Assembly: GCF_000971155.1 (NCBI RefSeq)
Contig: NZ_BBLX01000002.1
Location: 186,001 to 250,000, forward strand
From: Demequina maris
GTDB lineage: Bacteria; Actinomycetota; Actinomycetes; Actinomycetales; Demequinaceae
Reading direction: 5' to 3'
Length of the DNA: 64,000 bases
How positions within the stretch are numbered: position 1 is the first letter of the stretch; each line of letters begins with the position of its first letter. The position numbers and the translations under genes are program-made. Of this stretch, positions 60,513 through 64,000 are shown piece by piece. Under the pieces are notes generated by a model. It saw nothing but the letters and a program-made list of their open reading frames with translations, had not been told where the DNA came from and did not search any database.

Positions 60513-62245
60513 CCCAGGAGACCACCCCCGTGACCGATACCGCTGAGCCCCTCGTCTCCATCAAGGACCTGGAGATCGGCTTCCAGACCGGAAACGGCTT
60601 CGTCCAGGCGGTGAAGGGCGTCTCGTTCGACATCTTCCCGGGCGAGACCGTCGCGATCGTCGGCGAGTCCGGTTCTGGCAAGTCCACCACCGCCACCGGC
60701 ATCATCGACCTGCTCCCGAGCAACGGCCGCATCACCGGCGGCCAGGTCATGTTCGGCGGCAAGGACCTCACCAAGGCGAGCAAGCAGGAGATCGTCCGCA
60801 CCCGCGGCCGTGAGATCGGCTACGTCCCGCAGGACCCGATGTCGAACCTCAACCCCGTGTGGTCGGTCGGCTTCCAGGTCCGCGAGGCGGTTCTGGCCAA
60901 CAACATGGCCAAGAACAAGAAGGACGCCGACAAGCGCGCCATCGAGGTGCTCCAGGAGGCCGGTCTGGCCGACGCGGAGCGCCGCATGAAGCAGTTCCCG
61001 CACCAGTTCTCCGGCGGCATGCGCCAGCGCGTGCTCATCGGCATCGGCCTGGCCGCGGACCCCAAGCTGCTCATCGCGGACGAGCCCACCTCGGCGCTCG
61101 ACGTGACCGTGCAGCGCGTGATCCTCGACCACCTCGAGTCGCTCACGCGTGAGAAGAACACGGCGCTGCTCCTCATCACGCACGACCTGGGCCTCGCCGC
61201 CGAGCGCGCGTCCAAGGTCATCGTGATGTACCAGGGCAAGATCGTCGAGGCCGGTCCGAGCCTCGAGCTGCTGCAGAACCCGCAGCACCCGTACACGAAG
61301 CGCCTCATCGCGGCGGCCCCGAGCCTCGCGTCCGTCCGGCTCACGTCGAGCAAGGTCGAGGCGCCCTCGGCACCCGCGGGCGACGAGATCGACCTGGTCG
61401 CGGCGGCTGCGCACCGCCACGAGGTCGTCGAGCAGGCGGATCACGCCGGCACCCCGGCGATCGAGGTCAAGGACCTGACGAAGGTCTTCTCGATCCGTCG
61501 CGGCAGCTTCCGCTCGGAGCCGTTCACCGCGGTCGACAAGGTCAACTTCCAGGTGCCGCGCGGTACCACCATGGCGCTCGTGGGCGAGTCCGGCTCGGGC
61601 AAGTCCACCGTCGCCAAGATGGTGCTCGGCCTCGAGACCGCCACCGAGGGCGAGATCCTCATCGGCGGCAAGGACGCGACCGCGCTGAACCGCCAGGAGA
61701 TGCTCGCGCACCGCCGGCGCATGCAGCCGGTGTTCCAGGACCCGTACGGCTCGCTCGACCCGATGCGGTCGATCGGCTCGATCATCCAGGAGCCGCTGGA
61801 CGTCCACAAGATCGGCGACCGCAAGGAGCGCGAGAACCGCGTCAACGAGGTCATCGACGAGGTGGCGCTCCCGCGCACCGTGCTGTCGCGCTACCCGAAC
61901 GAGCTCTCGGGCGGTCAGCGCCAGCGCATCGCGATCGCGCGAGCCCTGGCGCTCAAGCCCGACGTGGTCATCCTCGACGAGGCGGTCTCCGCCCTCGACG
62001 TGCTGGTCCAGGCGCAGATCCTGCAGCTCCTCGCGGACCTGCAGGAGGAGCTCGGCCTCACGTACCTCTTCATCACCCATGACCTCGCGGTCGTGCGCGT
62101 CGTCGCCGACGACGTGGCCGTGATGGAGCGGGGCAAGATCGTGGAGCACGGCAAGGTGGAGGACATCTTCTCCAACGCCCAGACCGAGTACACGCAGAAG
62201 CTGCTCGACGCCATCCCCGGCGCGAACATCCCGCTCGGCGCCTAG
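60509..62245 (+). CDS. oppDF: Oligopeptide ABC transporter, fused ATP-binding protein OppDF
   Basis: A 578-residue protein carrying two complete ATPase domains in one chain, equivalent to OppD plus OppF. Domain 1 has Walker A GESGSGKSTTATG, signature FSGGMRQRVLIGIGL and Walker B LLIADEPTSALD. Domain 2, from about residue 315, has GESGSGKSTVAKM, LSGGQRQRIAIARAL and VVILDEAVSALD, in which the usual Pro of DEPTS is Ala. Each ends with the peptide-transporter tail (NPQHPYTKRLI; TEYTQKLLDAIP). ATGA overlaps oppC. A strong terminator follows. Confidence 0.95.
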   Translation: MTQETTPVTDTAEPLVSIKDLEIGFQTGNGFVQAVKGVSFDIFPGETVAIVGESGSGKSTTATGIIDLLPSNGRITGGQVMFGGKDLTKASKQEIVRTRGREIGYVPQDPMSNLNPVWSVGFQVREAVLANNMAKNKKDADKRAIEVLQEAGLADAERRMKQFPHQFSGGMRQRVLIGIGLAADPKLLIADEPTSALDVTVQRVILDHLESLTREKNTALLLITHDLGLAAERASKVIVMYQGKIVEAGPSLELLQNPQHPYTKRLIAAAPSLASVRLTSSKVEAPSAPAGDEIDLVAAAAHRHEVVEQADHAGTPAIEVKDLTKVFSIRRGSFRSEPFTAVDKVNFQVPRGTTMALVGESGSGKSTVAKMVLGLETATEGEILIGGKDATALNRQEMLAHRRRMQPVFQDPYGSLDPMRSIGSIIQEPLDVHKIGDRKERENRVNEVIDEVALPRTVLSRYPNELSGGQRQRIAIARALALKPDVVILDEAVSALDVLVQAQILQLLADLQEELGLTYLFITHDLAVVRVVADDVAVMERGKIVEHGKVEDIFSNAQTEYTQKLLDAIPGANIPLGA

Positions 62246-62262
62246 TCCCCGAGCGACGGCGC

Positions 62263-62300
62263 AAGGCCCCGGCTCTCCCGCGAGGGAGGTCCGGGGCCTT
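62263..62300 (+). terminator. Terminator after the opp operon
   Basis: AAGGCCCCGG (62263-62272) and CCGGGGCCTT (62291-62300) with an inner CTCCC/GGGAG stem, 18 bases after the oppDF stop. A motif copy lies 11 bases further on. Confidence 0.75.
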
Positions 62301-62326
62301 CGTGCGTCCGGGGACGATGCGTGGGC

Positions 62327-62518
62327 TCAGTCCTCGTCGTCGGGCTTGCGGAGCCGGAACGGTTCGACATGATCGGGCAGCGGGATCACCACGTGGGCCA
62401 GCGCATCGTCCCGCGGCGGCGCCTCGGCGACCACCTCGGTCGCGGGCCGGACCTTGTCCCAGTCCTTCTGCTCGCGCGTGTGTGCGGCACCCTGGTTGAA
62501 CAGCTCCTCGAAGGTCAT
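62327..62518 (-). CDS. Small hypothetical protein
   Basis: A 63-residue soluble, charged protein of unknown family: MTFEELFNQGAAHTREQKD at the start, then VRPATEVVAEAPPRDDALAHV and VEPFRLRKPDDED at the end. TACGCT lies 6 bases before the ATG, the same leaderless pattern as its neighbours, which argues that it is real. A motif copy encodes RDDALAH. It is divergent from ychF. No function can be proposed. Confidence 0.6.
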   Translation of the reverse strand: MTFEELFNQGAAHTREQKDWDKVRPATEVVAEAPPRDDALAHVVIPLPDHVEPFRLRKPDDED

Positions 62519-62535
62519 CCCGTCAGCGTAGGACG

Positions 62536-62571
62536 GGACGATGCGCGTGTCACCGTGCTCGCGCATCGTCC
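62536..62571. repeat. Hairpin of two motif copies in a divergent promoter region
   Basis: GGACGATGCGCG (62536-62547) and CGCGCATCGTCC (62560-62571) form a perfect 12-base inverted repeat with a 12-base loop. It lies in the 93-base gap between two divergent genes, so a terminator role is unlikely. It could be an operator or a paired uptake-type sequence. Confidence 0.7.
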
Positions 62572-62611
62572 CGGCAGGCGGTGGGGCCTCCCGCCGGTAG
62601 AATGGTCGCCC

Positions 62612-63697
62612 GTGGCACTCACCATCGGAATCGTCGGACTCCCGAACGTCGGCAAGTCGACCCTGTTCAACGCCCTCACCCGCGCCGAGGTGCTCGCCGC
62701 GAACTACCCGTTCGCGACCATCGAGCCCAACGTCGGCGTGGTCCCGCTGCCGGACGAGCGTCTCGGCAGGCTCGCCGAGGTCTTCGGCTCGGAGCGCGAG
62801 GTCCCCGCGACGGTGTCCTTCGTGGACATCGCGGGCATCGTCAAGGGCGCATCCGAGGGCGAGGGCCTGGGCAACGCGTTCCTCGCGAACATCCGCGAGG
62901 CGGACGCGATCTGCCAGGTCACCCGCGCGTTCGAGGACCCGGACGTGATCCACGTCGACGGCAAGGTCGACGCCGCCTCCGACATCGAGACCATCACCAC
63001 CGAGCTGATCCTCGCGGACCTGCAGACCGTCGAGAAGGTCATCCCGCGCCTCGAGAAGGAGGTGCGCGCCAAGAAGGCGCCCGCCTCGCAGCTCGCGGCC
63101 GTGCAGGCCGCGAAGGAGATCCTCGAGGCCGGCCAGACGCTCAGCTTGGGCGCGCCGGTCGCGGGGCTCGACCTCGACGACATCCGTGAGCTCAACCTGC
63201 TCACCACCAAGCCCTTCATCTACGTCTTCAACCTGGACGATGCGGGCCTCGCCGACGAGGATCTGCGCGCCCAGCTCGAGGCGAGCGTCGCGCCGGCGAA
63301 GGCGATCTTCATGGACGCGAAGTTCGAGTCCGAGCTGGTCGACCTGTCCGAGGAGGAGGCCCGCGAGATGCTCGAGGCCAACGGCCAGGAGGAGTCCGGC
63401 CTGGACCAGCTCGCGCGCATCGGCTTCGACACGCTCGGCCTGCAGACGTACCTCACGGCCGGCCCCAAGGAGGCCCGCGCGTGGACCATCCACAAGGGTT
63501 GGACCGCCCCGCAGGCCGCCGGTGTCATCCACACCGACTTCGAGCGCGGCTTCATCAAGGCCGAGGTGGTCCACTTCCACGACCTCATCGACGCCGGGTC
63601 GATGGCGTCCGCGAAGGCGGCGGGCAAGGTCCGCATGGAGGGCAAGGACTACGTCATGCAGGACGGCGACGTGGTCGAGTTCAGGTTCAATGTGTAG
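62612..63697 (+). CDS. ychF: Redox-regulated ATPase YchF
   Basis: A 361-residue YchF/Ola1 protein, an Obg-family P-loop NTPase that prefers ATP and binds ribosomes. The P-loop is GLPNVGKST (9-17), followed by NYPFATIEPNVGVVPLPDER and the switch VDIAGIVKGASEGEGLGN. A coiled-coil insertion follows, and the C-terminal TGS domain holds EARAWTIHKGWTAPQAAGVIH and DFERGFIKAEV, ending YVMQDGDVVEFRFNV. TAGAAT ends 8 bases before the GTG. The N-terminal frame could extend upstream, but that stretch reads like intergenic DNA. Confidence 0.97.
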   Translation: MALTIGIVGLPNVGKSTLFNALTRAEVLAANYPFATIEPNVGVVPLPDERLGRLAEVFGSEREVPATVSFVDIAGIVKGASEGEGLGNAFLANIREADAICQVTRAFEDPDVIHVDGKVDAASDIETITTELILADLQTVEKVIPRLEKEVRAKKAPASQLAAVQAAKEILEAGQTLSLGAPVAGLDLDDIRELNLLTTKPFIYVFNLDDAGLADEDLRAQLEASVAPAKAIFMDAKFESELVDLSEEEAREMLEANGQEESGLDQLARIGFDTLGLQTYLTAGPKEARAWTIHKGWTAPQAAGVIHTDFERGFIKAEVVHFHDLIDAGSMASAKAAGKVRMEGKDYVMQDGDVVEFRFNV

Positions 63698-64000
63698 TTC
63701 CGGTTCAGCCTTTGGCAATCGTCCTGCACGAACCTAGAGGTCGGCGCTGTGGTCTCAACCGGATTGGGGGGGATGACGCGCGCTCTGCATAGCCGTCAAC
63801 GCACGAGCGGCGTCCACTGTCGCGCCGCCGATCGACAAGTACCCGCCGTCCGTGATTGCTAGGCGGGAGTGCGGCGACGCCTTCCGGCAATGCCACCCGC
63901 CCATCAGTACGGTGACGATCTAGGCGGGCGCTTTCCCGGTAGACGGGTTGCGAGATGACGGCTCAGTTCCTCGCACGAGAATGGGGATCAGCACGGACGC
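63698..64000. other. 303-base right end without a supported gene
   Basis: No convincing gene is seen after ychF. The DNA is less GC-rich and lacks the strong third-position bias of its surroundings. A minus-strand frame enters at the right edge and stops at 63920-63922 after 26 codons; it may be the tail of a gene lying outside, but nothing in it is recognisable. A 63-codon open frame at 63705-63896 on the minus strand looks spurious. Confidence 0.4.

Noticed and set aside
63705-63896. 63-codon minus-strand open frame
   Set aside because: No ribosome site, no leaderless hexamer, Arg-rich composition and no recognisable motif.

Overview
The window is chromosomal DNA from a very GC-rich actinobacterium. 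GC looks like 70% or more by eye, and third codon positions are almost all G or C. Gene order follows blocks known from Mycobacterium tuberculosis and its relatives: mfd-lipoprotein-mazG-eno-ftsB-DUF501-ppx (Rv1020-Rv1026 style), greA-DUF4307-small membrane protein-trhA-prenyltransferase-phoH2 (Rv1080c-Rv1095 style), and fumC, xseB/xseA, ispH, ychF. The Fe-S-binding coproporphyrin ferrochelatase, ChdC and PIN-PhoH proteins also fit actinobacteria. A Micrococcales-type genome (Demequina or Cellulomonas-like) is an inference, not a proof.

Layout. 0-3 kb: the end of a DUF222/HNH protein and a polar amino-acid ABC transporter. 3-6.3 kb: an operon with a divergent archaeal-type S-adenosylhomocysteine hydrolase, an adenosine-type deaminase and a cupin. 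6.4-9.7 kb: a formylglycine-generating enzyme facing the Cys-type sulfatase it should activate. 9.8-18.4 kb: the mfd to ppx housekeeping block, then an odd tRNA with a UAA anticodon. 18.5-21.4 kb: a YaeQ protein and a PadR-controlled ABC exporter behind a large palindromic operator. 21.4-28.1 kb: metF and the fructose PTS genes with their DeoR regulator. 28.4-37.7 kb: BI-1, MsrA, AI-2E family, RlmC, GreA, TrhA, prenyltransferase, PhoH. 37.7-41.7 kb: an iron-siderophore ABC operon behind a DtxR/IdeR-like iron box. 41.8-47.4 kb: haem synthesis by the coproporphyrin route (hemA facing away from hemE-hemY-chdC-hemH). 47.6-55.2 kb: an orphan gene with its own operator, ndh, fumC, a sugar kinase, exonuclease VII split by an opposite-strand gene, and ispH. 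55.3-62.2 kb: rmuC and an oligopeptide ABC transporter with fused OppD/OppF. 62.3-63.7 kb: a small protein and ychF. The last 300 bases look compositionally different and hold no convincing gene.

The most striking signal is not a gene. The 9-mer GGACGATGC (usually GGACGATGCG) occurs 36 times by my hand count, about once per 1.8 kb, 19 times on one strand and 17 on the other. It is enriched between genes, forms inverted-repeat hairpins, and inside genes forces otherwise rare codons (GAC-GAT-GCG, GCA-TCG-TCC). Spacing, lack of polarity and hairpin use resemble the DNA uptake sequences of Neisseria and Haemophilus. I know of no such system in actinobacteria, so it is offered as a hypothesis.

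Many genes also show a -10-like hexamer (TAGACT, TAGGAT, TACGCT, TAGAAT, CAGAAT) only 6-8 bases before the start codon, which points to widespread leaderless mRNAs.
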